Assembly: GCA_026415995.1 (NCBI GenBank)
Contig: JAOAGB010000040.1
Location: 1-22,366, forward strand
Reading direction: 5' to 3'
Length of the DNA stretch: 22,366 nucleotides
Source of the DNA: Thermodesulfovibrio sp.
GTDB taxonomy: Bacteria; Nitrospirota; Thermodesulfovibrionia; Thermodesulfovibrionales; Thermodesulfovibrionaceae
Shown piece after piece: positions 8,180-15,214 of this stretch; position 1 is the first letter of the stretch, and every line of letters begins with the position of its first letter. The notes under the pieces were generated by a model, which was not told the origin of the DNA, searched no databases, and saw nothing but the letters and a program-made list of their open reading frames with translations. Position numbers and translations under genes: made by a program.

Positions 8180-8392
8180 ATGAAAAGAGAGATAAAAAGA
8201 ACTTCTGATAGAGCCTCATTGGTTGAGCTTCTTGAGAAAAAATTAGCAGAAATTCGCAACAACTATATTGAAATTGATGATTTAAAAATTAATCTTCCCG
8301 AAAGCTTTGAAGTTGAGCTTGAGTATAAGGAAGAGCAAAAAGATGATAAAACAAAATATAAAGTTGAGATTGAAATAGAATGGAGTAAATAA
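8180..8392 (+). CDS. Small amphi-Trp-type protein
   Basis: This 70-residue, charged, soluble protein has the pattern of the amphi-Trp domain family. An N-terminal helix (RASLVELLEKKLAEI) leads to a short strand and the LPESFEVELEYKEEQKD segment, and the protein ends in an alternating charged/hydrophobic strand closing on Trp (YKVEIEIEWSK). Family members are mostly small, occur in archaea and bacteria, and have no established function. The start is secured by a GAGGAGGT site 6 nt upstream and a TTGACA/TATTTT promoter, so it is very likely a real, well-expressed gene despite its size. It ends 6 bp from the convergent acyltransferase gene. Its relation to either flanking operon is unclear. Confidence 0.82.
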   Translation: MKREIKRTSDRASLVELLEKKLAEIRNNYIEIDDLKINLPESFEVELEYKEEQKDDKTKYKVEIEIEWSK

Positions 8393-8398
8393 AAATTC

Positions 8399-9508
8399 TT
8401 ATATCTTTTTTTCATAAATTCTTAAAGTTTTATATTTTTTTGCACCAACAACCTGTGTAAGGTTAATAGTATCGAAGTTATCTTCAAGTATCCATGAAAA
8501 TTCACATTTTTTAAAGCCATACTTAAGTGCACCCTTGAAGGCTTCTCTTATCATGATAGATTCGACGCCCTTATGTCTAAAGTTATTTTTTACTCCGAAA
8601 AGAAGCAGTCTAATAGCGTTTATCTTTCTTCTGTAGTATAGGACTTTAAATATTGAAAAGGGTGTTAGTCGTCCTTTTATTCTCCTTAGTATTTCATTAA
8701 AATCTGGTATGGCACCAAAAAAACCAACAGGTTGAGAGTCTTTTTCAGCAACTATGACTAAGTCTGAAATTGCAATAGTTTTAAGTTTTTCAGCCATATA
8801 ATCGATTTCTTCTTTAGTTATAGGGATAAAACCCCAGTTTTCTCTCCATGCTTCATTATAGACTTCCATGAATGCATATAGTTCTTCTTTGAGATTTTTT
8901 AAATTTACTTTTCTTGCAATTATTCCATTTTTTTCAGCAAAGCGTGCAATTCTGTTTATTTTTGATGGAAGTTCAGAAGGCACATCGGTAATAAAACAGT
9001 AAAGATCTTTCACTTTTTCCATGCCATAGGCTTTTGCAAGAGAGTTATAATAGGGTGGATTATAAGGAATCATGAGCATTGACGGGGTTTCAAAGCCCTC
9101 ATATAGAAAACCGCATTCTTCATTGGTTGAAAGATTCATAGGTCCACGCATAATTTTAAGTTTATTTTCTAAGAGAAATTCCTTAGCTTTATCAAAGAGG
9201 ATATTAGCGGTTTCATTATCATTAATACATTCAAAAAGTCCGAAGAATCCCACATCGTCTTTTTGAAACTCAAGATGAGCATAATTTACTATACTGGCAA
9301 TTCTTCCTATAGGCTTAGAATCTTTATAGGCGATGAAAAATTTTGCCTTTGCTCGGTAAAAAAAAGGATTTTTTTCACTTAGATGTTCCATCATATCTCT
9401 TATCAAAGGAGATGCATAATAGGGATCACCTTTATAGAGATAAAGAGGGAGGGTGACGAACTCCTTTAATTGTCTTTTATCCCTAACCTCAACTATGTTT
9501 ATTTTCAT
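8399..9508 (-). CDS. YghO/bCerS-like acyltransferase, candidate ceramide synthase
   Basis: This 369-residue GNAT-fold protein of the YghO-like group is soluble and larger than a typical acetyltransferase. The N-terminal part starts MKINIVEVRDKRQLKEFVTLP and carries a YYASP segment. The middle has GPMNLSTNEECGF and MLMIPYNPPYY (about 122-155), typical of this family. The C-terminal GNAT half includes ENWGFIPIT (about 223-231), VGFFGAIPDF and a degenerate acyl-CoA loop (RHKGVESIM, about 311-319). In Caulobacter, a protein of this type (bCerS) acylates the sphingoid base made by serine palmitoyltransferase. Here it lies 78 bp after such an enzyme, which supports the same role. It has no Shine-Dalgarno site. 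A weak -10-like TAAAAC ends 8 nt before the ATG, so it may have its own start of transcription. The specific function is inferred from context. Confidence 0.8.
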   Translation of the reverse strand: MKINIVEVRDKRQLKEFVTLPLYLYKGDPYYASPLIRDMMEHLSEKNPFFYRAKAKFFIAYKDSKPIGRIASIVNYAHLEFQKDDVGFFGLFECINDNETANILFDKAKEFLLENKLKIMRGPMNLSTNEECGFLYEGFETPSMLMIPYNPPYYNSLAKAYGMEKVKDLYCFITDVPSELPSKINRIARFAEKNGIIARKVNLKNLKEELYAFMEVYNEAWRENWGFIPITKEEIDYMAEKLKTIAISDLVIVAEKDSQPVGFFGAIPDFNEILRRIKGRLTPFSIFKVLYYRRKINAIRLLLFGVKNNFRHKGVESIMIREAFKGALKYGFKKCEFSWILEDNFDTINLTQVVGAKKYKTLRIYEKKI

Positions 9509-9586
9509 AGGTTACTGTTTTAAGAGCTTTATCTCTGGATAATTCTTAGCAATAAGGCATTGAGTCTTTGAAAAATAGATAAAAGT

Positions 9587-10807
9587 TCAAATTACTCCCA
9601 ATGCCTTGCCAACTTTAGCAAATGCCTCAAGAACTCTGTCAAGATGTTCATCTGTATGAGTAGCCATATAACTTGTTCTTATTAGTGCTTTTCCTGGTGG
9701 AACCGCTGGTGAGACTGCCACATTAGCAAAAATTCCCTCTTCCTGTAGCATCATGACAAATTTAAAAGCAAGCTCATCATCCCCTACAATTACTGGAATT
9801 ATAGGGGTTTCTGCAACTCCAATATTAAATCCAAGTTCACGAAACCCTTTTAGCATTTTATTTGTATTTTCCCAAAGTTTTTCTCTTCTTTCAGGTTCAC
9901 TTACTATGATGTCTATAGCTGCTGAAACAGCAGCAACTGATGCAGGAGGGGGGCTTGCACTAAAAATGAAGGCTCTACCAAAATGTTTTATGTAATTTAT
10001 TACATCCTTTTCTCCAGCAATAAATCCACCAATTGAGGCAAGAGATTTACTATATGTTCCCATAATAAGGTCTACTTCTTTTTCAAGTCCGAAGTGTTCT
10101 GCTGTTCCTCTTCCGGTACTTCCTAACACTCCGATGCCATGGGCATCATCAACCATTAATCTTGCACCGTACTTTTGACAAATATCATACACCTCAGGAA
10201 GTTTTACTATGTCACCTTCCATACTGAAAACACCATCAACGACTACAAGCTTTGTTCTATCTTCACATTCTTTAATGACTCTTTCAAGGTCTTCTATATC
10301 ATTATGCTTGTATCTTTTCACTTCACCAAAGGAAAGTCTGCAACCATCAACAATGCTTGCATGATCCATTTTATCTATTATTACTACATCATCTTTTCCT
10401 ACAAGGGAAGCAATAACGCCAAGATTTACCTGAAAGCCCGTTGAAAATATAAGCGCTGCTTCTTTACGCATAAACCAAGCAAGTTTTTCTTCAAGTTCTA
10501 TATGAATGTCAAGAGTTCCATTTAAAAATCTTGAACCTGCACATCCTGTCCCGTATTTTTTTATGGCATTAATTGCAGCTTCCTTAACTTTCGGATGATT
10601 GGTAAGTCCGAGGTAGTTGTTTGAGCCTATCATTATCATTTTTTTGCCATTCATTATTACTTCTGGACCCTGAGCAGACTCAATTACCCTGAAATACGGA
10701 TACATACCTATTTTTTGCAATTCATAGGCTGTAGTAAATTTAAAACATTTTTCAAAGATATCTTTTCTTATAGCCACTGATTCTCTTTGTACCACTTTGC
10801 TGTCCAT
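9587..10807 (-). CDS. spt: Serine palmitoyltransferase-like alpha-oxoamine synthase
   Basis: This 406-residue PLP enzyme of the alpha-oxoamine synthase family condenses an amino acid with an acyl-CoA or acyl-ACP. The PLP lysine is Lys254 in GTYSKSLASIGG. Asp220 and His223 lie in VDDAHGIG, and His149 is the stacking histidine (MDHASI). Paralogues are BioF, KBL and HemA. GCAGSRFLNGTLDIH and AFIFSASPPPASVAAV, together with the length and N-terminus, resemble bacterial serine palmitoyltransferases more than BioF (ISGN) or KBL (RFICGT). Its neighbours are a CerR-like reductase and a bCerS-like acyltransferase, which supports sphingoid-base synthesis. The start lies 40 nt inside the reductase gene and has its own AAGGAAGGGA site. 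KBL paired with an epimerase-type threonine dehydrogenase is the main alternative. Confidence 0.82.
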   Translation of the reverse strand: MDSKVVQRESVAIRKDIFEKCFKFTTAYELQKIGMYPYFRVIESAQGPEVIMNGKKMIMIGSNNYLGLTNHPKVKEAAINAIKKYGTGCAGSRFLNGTLDIHIELEEKLAWFMRKEAALIFSTGFQVNLGVIASLVGKDDVVIIDKMDHASIVDGCRLSFGEVKRYKHNDIEDLERVIKECEDRTKLVVVDGVFSMEGDIVKLPEVYDICQKYGARLMVDDAHGIGVLGSTGRGTAEHFGLEKEVDLIMGTYSKSLASIGGFIAGEKDVINYIKHFGRAFIFSASPPPASVAAVSAAIDIIVSEPERREKLWENTNKMLKGFRELGFNIGVAETPIIPVIVGDDELAFKFVMMLQEEGIFANVAVSPAVPPGKALIRTSYMATHTDEHLDRVLEAFAKVGKALGVI

Positions 10808-11730
10808 TCCATCCCTTCCTTTAGCTTAGTTTTTGTTTTAAAGCCGAGCAATTGCTCAGCTTTAAGGGTAGAACAAACCCAGCATGGCTGGATAAGTTCT
10901 TTAAGTTTATCGCTATTTATTATACTTTTTTTATCAAATTTTTGAAATACTTCCATAAAAAACTTCCCTATACTGTAAGGAATTTTAAATTTTAAAGGCT
11001 TCTTTTTAAGAGCATCTGATATTAAGGAAACTATTTCATGGGTAGTATAAGGCTTGGAATCAGCAAGGAAAAATGTTTCATCTATTGCTTTTTCGCTTTT
11101 TGAGACTAAAATTAAGCCTTTTATAAGATCATCGACATAGATTAGAGAATAAATTCCTTCTATAAAGTAAAAAACAATTCCTGCCTTTATCATTTTAAAA
11201 AAAGTAAGAAAGTCACTATCTCTTGGACCATAAACAGCAGGAGGTCTTATTATTGTTATGGGCAATTTACTTTTGAAAGACTCCACTGCTTTCTCACCCA
11301 TTAGTTTGCTCTTTCCGTATTCTGATACTGGCTTTGGTTCGGTTTTTTCATTAACAGGAAGCCTGTCTCGGCAGGGTCCTACAGCTGCGAGACTACTGAC
11401 ATGAACAAATCTTTTAAGTGAAGGATTTCTTATTGCTGCAATCTCTATGAGGTTTTTTGTTCCAAGATAGTTTGAATTAAAAAACTCCTCAGTATTTTTT
11501 GCTTTTGTAATACCTGAAAGATTAAATATGTAATCAAAATTCCAATCAATTTTTTCTAAAGAATTCTTATTAGAAAGATCAGCCTGAATAAGTTTTACAT
11601 CAAGACCTTGAAGAAATCTAATTTTATAAGGATTCCTCACAATACAGTATACCTGATAGTTTTCTTTTAAAAGGGATTCTGCAAGATGGCTACCTATGAA
11701 TCCTGTACCACCTGTAATCAAAACCTTCAA
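10768..11730 (-). CDS. NAD-dependent epimerase/reductase, CerR-like
   Basis: This 320-residue extended short-chain dehydrogenase has the Rossmann motif GGTGFIGSHL (7-16), a catalytic YGKSK (Tyr138, Lys142) and the upstream serines of VHVSSLAAVG. The segment IRPPAVYGPRDSDF fits the epimerase/3-beta-hydroxysteroid dehydrogenase-like branch. CerR, the ketone reductase of bacterial ceramide synthesis, belongs to this branch, and the overlap with the serine palmitoyltransferase-like gene supports that role. The fold alone would also allow a sugar epimerase or threonine dehydrogenase. The start is TTG, overlapping the NfeD stop as TTGA. A GAGGAAGG site lies just upstream, so expression is coupled to the protease gene. 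The C-terminal end (GMEWTAKWYKENQWL) is typical of sugar or sterol dehydrogenase-like members. Confidence 0.82.
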   Translation of the reverse strand: MKVLITGGTGFIGSHLAESLLKENYQVYCIVRNPYKIRFLQGLDVKLIQADLSNKNSLEKIDWNFDYIFNLSGITKAKNTEEFFNSNYLGTKNLIEIAAIRNPSLKRFVHVSSLAAVGPCRDRLPVNEKTEPKPVSEYGKSKLMGEKAVESFKSKLPITIIRPPAVYGPRDSDFLTFFKMIKAGIVFYFIEGIYSLIYVDDLIKGLILVSKSEKAIDETFFLADSKPYTTHEIVSLISDALKKKPLKFKIPYSIGKFFMEVFQKFDKKSIINSDKLKELIQPCWVCSTLKAEQLLGFKTKTKLKEGMEWTAKWYKENQWL

Positions 11731-13016
11731 TCTGCCTTCCTCACTTTAAGAGTAAGTCCTTGAACCTGTTCAACTATGATTTCTTGGTCTTTTTTTATCT
11801 CTTCATCCGATATAGCCTGCCAAAGCTCGCCATGAACCATGACCATTCCTTTGTGTTTGTCAATGTCAGTTTTTGCGACGCCTTTAAGTCCTATGAGTTC
11901 TTCAACTCCTGTAACAGGCTTTCTTTTATAAGCCTTATAGGCAAGCCTAAGAAGAAGAGCGAAAAATAGGGCAGTAACAATTGTTACAGGAATTATTACT
12001 GATATGGAGAGTTTAAACAGAGGGTTTTCTGTATCAAACAACATAATAGATCCTAAAACAAAACATATAATACCTCCTAAGGTTAAGAGTCCATAAGAAG
12101 TAAATTTAAGTTCAAGAATAAAAAGTATTATTCCAAGCAGTATAAGTCCTGCTGCAGCATAATTTATGGGCAGTGTTTGAAGACTATAAAAAGCAAGAAT
12201 TAATGAGATTGCTCCTATTACACCTGGAAAAATTGCACCAGGATTGCTTAACTCAAAAATGATTCCATAAATACCTATCATTAATAAAATATAGGCAATA
12301 TTCGGATTACTTAAAAAGTTCAAAAGCCTTTCTCTAAAATTCATTTGTAATTCAGTTACCTTAGCATTTTTTGAATTTATAGTCTTTTCTCCTAAGACAG
12401 TCTTAACCTTTCTACCATCAAGTTCTTTAATAAGGCTATTTAGATCTTCTGCGATAATGTCAATCACCCTTTGTTTAAAAGCTTCTGTTTCCGTGGAAGA
12501 TATGCTTTTTCTTACTGCTTGTTCAGCCCATTCAACGTTCCTTCCTCTTTGTTGAGCAATGGATTTTATATATGCTACAGCATCATTAGTAACCTTTTCA
12601 GCCATTGTTTTATCCATTTTTTCTCCACCCATTGCAACAGGATGGGCTGCACCAATATTTGTTCCTGGAGCCATGGCAGCAACATGAGCAGCCAATGTGA
12701 TAAAAGCACCTGCGCTGGCTGCACGTGCACCCTTTGGTGATACATAAACTACCACGGGCACATGAGAGTTAAGAATTTCTTTTACCATCTCTCTCATTGA
12801 TGTATCAAGTCCTCCTGGTGTATCAAGTTTAATAATTATTACTTCTGCCTTAATTTCGTGAGCCTTTTTTATCCCTTTTATTACATATTCAGAATGGGGA
12901 GGATTTATCACTCCATCAACTGTAAGAACTAATATCTCCTTCGCTGAAACTGTTAAAGGTACTAAAGGTAATATTAAAAACATAAAAAATATTAAAATCA
13001 AAATTGATTTTTTCAT
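11727..13016 (-). CDS. NfeD-type membrane-bound serine protease (long form)
   Basis: This 429-residue long-form NfeD protein has a signal peptide or first helix (residues 1-25, ending VSA) and a ClpP-like protease domain. Its catalytic pair is Ser101 (in ASAGAFITLAA) and Lys141 (in AEKVTND), matching the Ser/Lys dyad known from the archaeal 1510-N protease. About five membrane helices (roughly 230-370) follow, with a C-terminal OB-fold domain (about 370-429, GLKGVAKTDIDKHKG). Long NfeD proteases are normally encoded beside a stomatin or flotillin-type SPFH protein and cleave it. No SPFH gene is present in this window. The start is only 9 bp after the oxidoreductase stop and lacks a Shine-Dalgarno site, but an extended -10 box ends 8 nt upstream. 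The stop overlaps the CerR-like start. Confidence 0.92.
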   Translation of the reverse strand: MKKSILILIFFMFLILPLVPLTVSAKEILVLTVDGVINPPHSEYVIKGIKKAHEIKAEVIIIKLDTPGGLDTSMREMVKEILNSHVPVVVYVSPKGARAASAGAFITLAAHVAAMAPGTNIGAAHPVAMGGEKMDKTMAEKVTNDAVAYIKSIAQQRGRNVEWAEQAVRKSISSTETEAFKQRVIDIIAEDLNSLIKELDGRKVKTVLGEKTINSKNAKVTELQMNFRERLLNFLSNPNIAYILLMIGIYGIIFELSNPGAIFPGVIGAISLILAFYSLQTLPINYAAAGLILLGIILFILELKFTSYGLLTLGGIICFVLGSIMLFDTENPLFKLSISVIIPVTIVTALFFALLLRLAYKAYKRKPVTGVEELIGLKGVAKTDIDKHKGMVMVHGELWQAISDEEIKKDQEIIVEQVQGLTLKVRKAD

Positions 13017-13024
13017 ATTGAAAA

Positions 13025-13033
13025 ATTATAACA
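13025..13033 (-). promoter_or_regulatory. Internal extended -10 promoter for nfeD and the lipid genes
   Basis: On the - strand TGTTATAAT is a perfect extended -10 element. It overlaps the oxidoreductase stop codon and ends 8 nt before the nfeD ATG at 13016. No -35 is evident, which extended -10 promoters do not need. If active, the nfeD/cerR/spt part would be transcribed independently of the oxidoreductase genes, as a nearly leaderless mRNA. Confidence 0.5.
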
Positions 13034-14786
13034 AACTTTTGATTTTTTCTTTTAGCTTGTTAATTATTTTTTGAGCAAACTCTTGATCTAATATGCCTGT
13101 CCCTGAATTAATTTCAAAAATTCTTTTAGGTAATTGCAAATTATCAAGATCAAAGCCACATCTTATTTTAAAACGATATTTATTTACATATATTTCTTTT
13201 CCAATTTCATTTAATCTATCCTCATCAAGTTCGTATCCAGCAAGTTTTAAACATTTTAAGACCATCTCTGGGGTATAAATCTCCCTTCCGAAGAAACATA
13301 TGACAAGGCTTGAGATAATCTGTCTCCACAACTCCTCATTTATCAATTTTTCAGCAATTTCCTTTTCATTAAAAGATTTTATCATAGCCTCTTTGTCAAT
13401 GGCATATCCAGCTCCATCAAGATGACTGTGTCTTGTGCCAAAGAGATAGCCAATATGGGCCCCATATCCTGTATGATATCCTGGCATCTCGTTTTTTCCA
13501 TAAGTAAGAGCAAAATCTTTCCCTCCATATTTAGAGGAAACATATTCAATACCTTTCCCAATATCCTTGAATAACTCACTCTCACCATAAATTATTTTTT
13601 TTATCAGTTCAATATAGGATTCCACATTTCCCCACTGAGGAATAAGTCCTTCTGTCATTTTTTCCTTTATTATTCCTTTCTCAAAGGCTTCTGTAAGCCA
13701 TGCAAGTGTTACGCCTGTAGAGATTGCATCAAGTCCCATGTCTTCAACAGTTTCAATAAGTTTCAAAACTCCCTCAGAGGAAGTTATACCAAGCATAGTA
13801 CCAAGAGCATAAATTAATTCATAATCGTATGAAAGATATACTGTTCTGTAAAAATATGGTTCGTCCTCATAGGGTTTCCTCAAAGCTGCTAAATGAATAC
13901 AAGCAACAGGGCAATGAGAACAGGCTACTCTCCTGCCTAAATGTTTCTCTGCAAAACTCTCTCCAGATATGTTTTCAATGCCAATAAGTTCATTTGTCAA
14001 AAGATTTTTTATGGGTATTCCCTTTGAAAAACTAAGAGGCATTATATTAGCAGGAGTTCCAAGTTCATGGTATTTTTTCATTTTATCTGACTGTGCAAGC
14101 TGAGATAGTAACTCACCATATATTTCTTTATATGTCTTGAAATCAGTAACTTTTAGGTCTCTTTTTCCTGAAATGACAACTGCTTTAAGATTTTTACTTC
14201 CAAATACTGCACCAAGTCCAAGTCTACCGAAATGTCTATATGTTTCAAGGGTAACGCAAGCATAAGTTATCATTTTTTCTCCTGCAGGTCCTATCCTCAT
14301 GATTGTTCTTAGACCTGCGCCTGTCTCCTGTTTTCTTATAAGACTTCCGGAAGAGACTCCCTCATCAAGTCCCCATAAGGTTGTAGCATCTCTGAAATAA
14401 ATTTTATCTCCATGGATTGCAAGATAACAAGGTCTTTCACTTTTACCCTTTATAACTATTGCTCCATATCCAGCCATTCTTATTGCTATGGCACTTCTTC
14501 CACCTGCATGTGATTCACCAAGATTACCTGTATGTGGAGATTTAAACATGGCTACAGTTTTTGAGGCGATTGGGAAGAGTCCATTTAGAGGTCCAATAGC
14601 AAAAATAATAGGATTTTCAGGAGAGAAAGGGTCTATATTATCTGGGCAGTTTTCATGAAGAAGTTTGATTGCAACTCCAGTACCTCCAATGAATTGGGAA
14701 AATAACTCAAGCCTATCTTCAATCCAGAATTTCTTTTTTGAAAGATCAATATATAAGACTTTTCTTAGAGTATCCTCTTTTATCAT
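13026..14786 (-). CDS. Aldehyde:ferredoxin oxidoreductase (tungsten-type)
   Basis: This 586-residue protein belongs to the AOR family of tungstopterin enzymes that oxidise aldehydes to carboxylic acids, or reduce acids, with ferredoxin as electron partner. The N-terminal domain (FIGGTGVAIKLL, FAIGPLNG, GGRSAIAIRMAGYGAIVIKG) binds the bis-pterin cofactor. The [4Fe-4S] ligands are Cys289, Cys292 and Cys296 in CSHCPVAC, with Cys497 in LVICFFG as the fourth. Length is normal for the family. The start overlaps the stop of the four-cluster ferredoxin gene (ATGA), so the two are probably subunits or a fixed redox pair. The physiological aldehyde cannot be read from sequence. The following membrane-lipid genes raise the possibility of a long-chain aldehyde, but that is speculation. 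Confidence 0.93.
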   Translation of the reverse strand: MIKEDTLRKVLYIDLSKKKFWIEDRLELFSQFIGGTGVAIKLLHENCPDNIDPFSPENPIIFAIGPLNGLFPIASKTVAMFKSPHTGNLGESHAGGRSAIAIRMAGYGAIVIKGKSERPCYLAIHGDKIYFRDATTLWGLDEGVSSGSLIRKQETGAGLRTIMRIGPAGEKMITYACVTLETYRHFGRLGLGAVFGSKNLKAVVISGKRDLKVTDFKTYKEIYGELLSQLAQSDKMKKYHELGTPANIMPLSFSKGIPIKNLLTNELIGIENISGESFAEKHLGRRVACSHCPVACIHLAALRKPYEDEPYFYRTVYLSYDYELIYALGTMLGITSSEGVLKLIETVEDMGLDAISTGVTLAWLTEAFEKGIIKEKMTEGLIPQWGNVESYIELIKKIIYGESELFKDIGKGIEYVSSKYGGKDFALTYGKNEMPGYHTGYGAHIGYLFGTRHSHLDGAGYAIDKEAMIKSFNEKEIAEKLINEELWRQIISSLVICFFGREIYTPEMVLKCLKLAGYELDEDRLNEIGKEIYVNKYRFKIRCGFDLDNLQLPKRIFEINSGTGILDQEFAQKIINKLKEKIKSLL

Positions 14787-15178
14787 AGTCTTTTATGCTC
14801 CAGAACTTTGTAATGACAACTTTTTGCACATTCTCCACATTGAATGCATATTACAGGCTTATTTTTTGAATTATTCCAGCCGATGGCATCAAGAATACAG
14901 GCTTTCACACAACTACCACAGCCTGTGCATCTGTCTTCTTTAAGTAAAACTCCACCACCCTTTCTTACTATTAATGCATCTTCAGGACAGGCACGGGCAC
15001 AGGGCGGGTCTTCACAGCCGCGGCAGACAAAAACTGAAAAGCCTCTTGATATTCCACCCTGAGATCTTACCTTTATACAAGAGCTTTCAAGTCCTACTGC
15101 AAGATGGGCTCTTCCGCAGGCAAACATGCATATAAGACATCCTACACACTTATTTGAGTCCTTTACGAAAACAGGCAT
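14783..15178 (-). CDS. Four-cluster [4Fe-4S] ferredoxin subunit
   Basis: This 131-residue iron-sulfur protein belongs to the HycB/DmsB-like group. Sixteen cysteines form four cluster motifs: CVGCLICMFAC, CRGCEDPPCARAC, CTGCGSCVKAC and CIQCGECAKSC. It most likely carries electrons to or from the aldehyde:ferredoxin oxidoreductase encoded directly downstream with an ATGA overlap. I start it at the ATG at 15178 (MPVFVKDSNKC), next to the first cluster. An open frame extends 16 codons further to 15226, but it runs through the palindromic promoter and has no family resemblance. No Shine-Dalgarno site is visible. The extended -10 box TGTTATAAT ends 6 nt before the ATG, which suggests that translation begins at the very 5' end of the mRNA. 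Confidence 0.9.
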   Translation of the reverse strand: MPVFVKDSNKCVGCLICMFACGRAHLAVGLESSCIKVRSQGGISRGFSVFVCRGCEDPPCARACPEDALIVRKGGGVLLKEDRCTGCGSCVKACILDAIGWNNSKNKPVICIQCGECAKSCHYKVLEHKRL

Positions 15179-15181
15179 AAG

Positions 15182-15205
15182 GAAATTATAACATGTTATA
15201 ATTTC
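15182..15205. promoter_or_regulatory. 24-bp perfect palindrome with symmetric divergent -10 boxes
   Basis: The half-site GAAATTATAACA (15182-15193) is followed directly by its exact reverse complement (15194-15205), with no spacer and no mismatch. Each strand therefore carries TGTTATAAT, a perfect extended -10 element (+ strand 15194-15202, - strand 15193-15185). Projected transcription starts, about 7 nt past the hexamer, fall near 15209 on the + strand and 15178 on the - strand. These coincide with the first possible start codons of the two divergent operons. The palindrome could also be a regulator operator. There is no room for a normal 5' leader on the - strand. Confidence 0.65.
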
Positions 15206-15214
15206 AAATTGAGA

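Noticed and set aside
9509..9586. Terminator or regulatory RNA in the 78-bp gap between the spt-like and acyltransferase genes
   Set aside because: I found no convincing stem with a following T-run on the - strand and no known riboswitch pattern. Only a weak -10-like hexamer is visible.
9587..11730. KBL plus epimerase-type threonine dehydrogenase (threonine breakdown)
   Set aside because: The synthase carries GSRFLNGT and FSASPPP segments like serine palmitoyltransferases, and the third neighbour is a bCerS-like acyltransferase. It is kept only as the main alternative.
12471..12740. 89-codon Cys- and Ser-rich open frame antisense to nfeD
   Set aside because: It lies opposite the conserved protease domain, and its Cys/Ser-rich make-up follows from the complementary strand of that domain. 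No initiation signals were seen.
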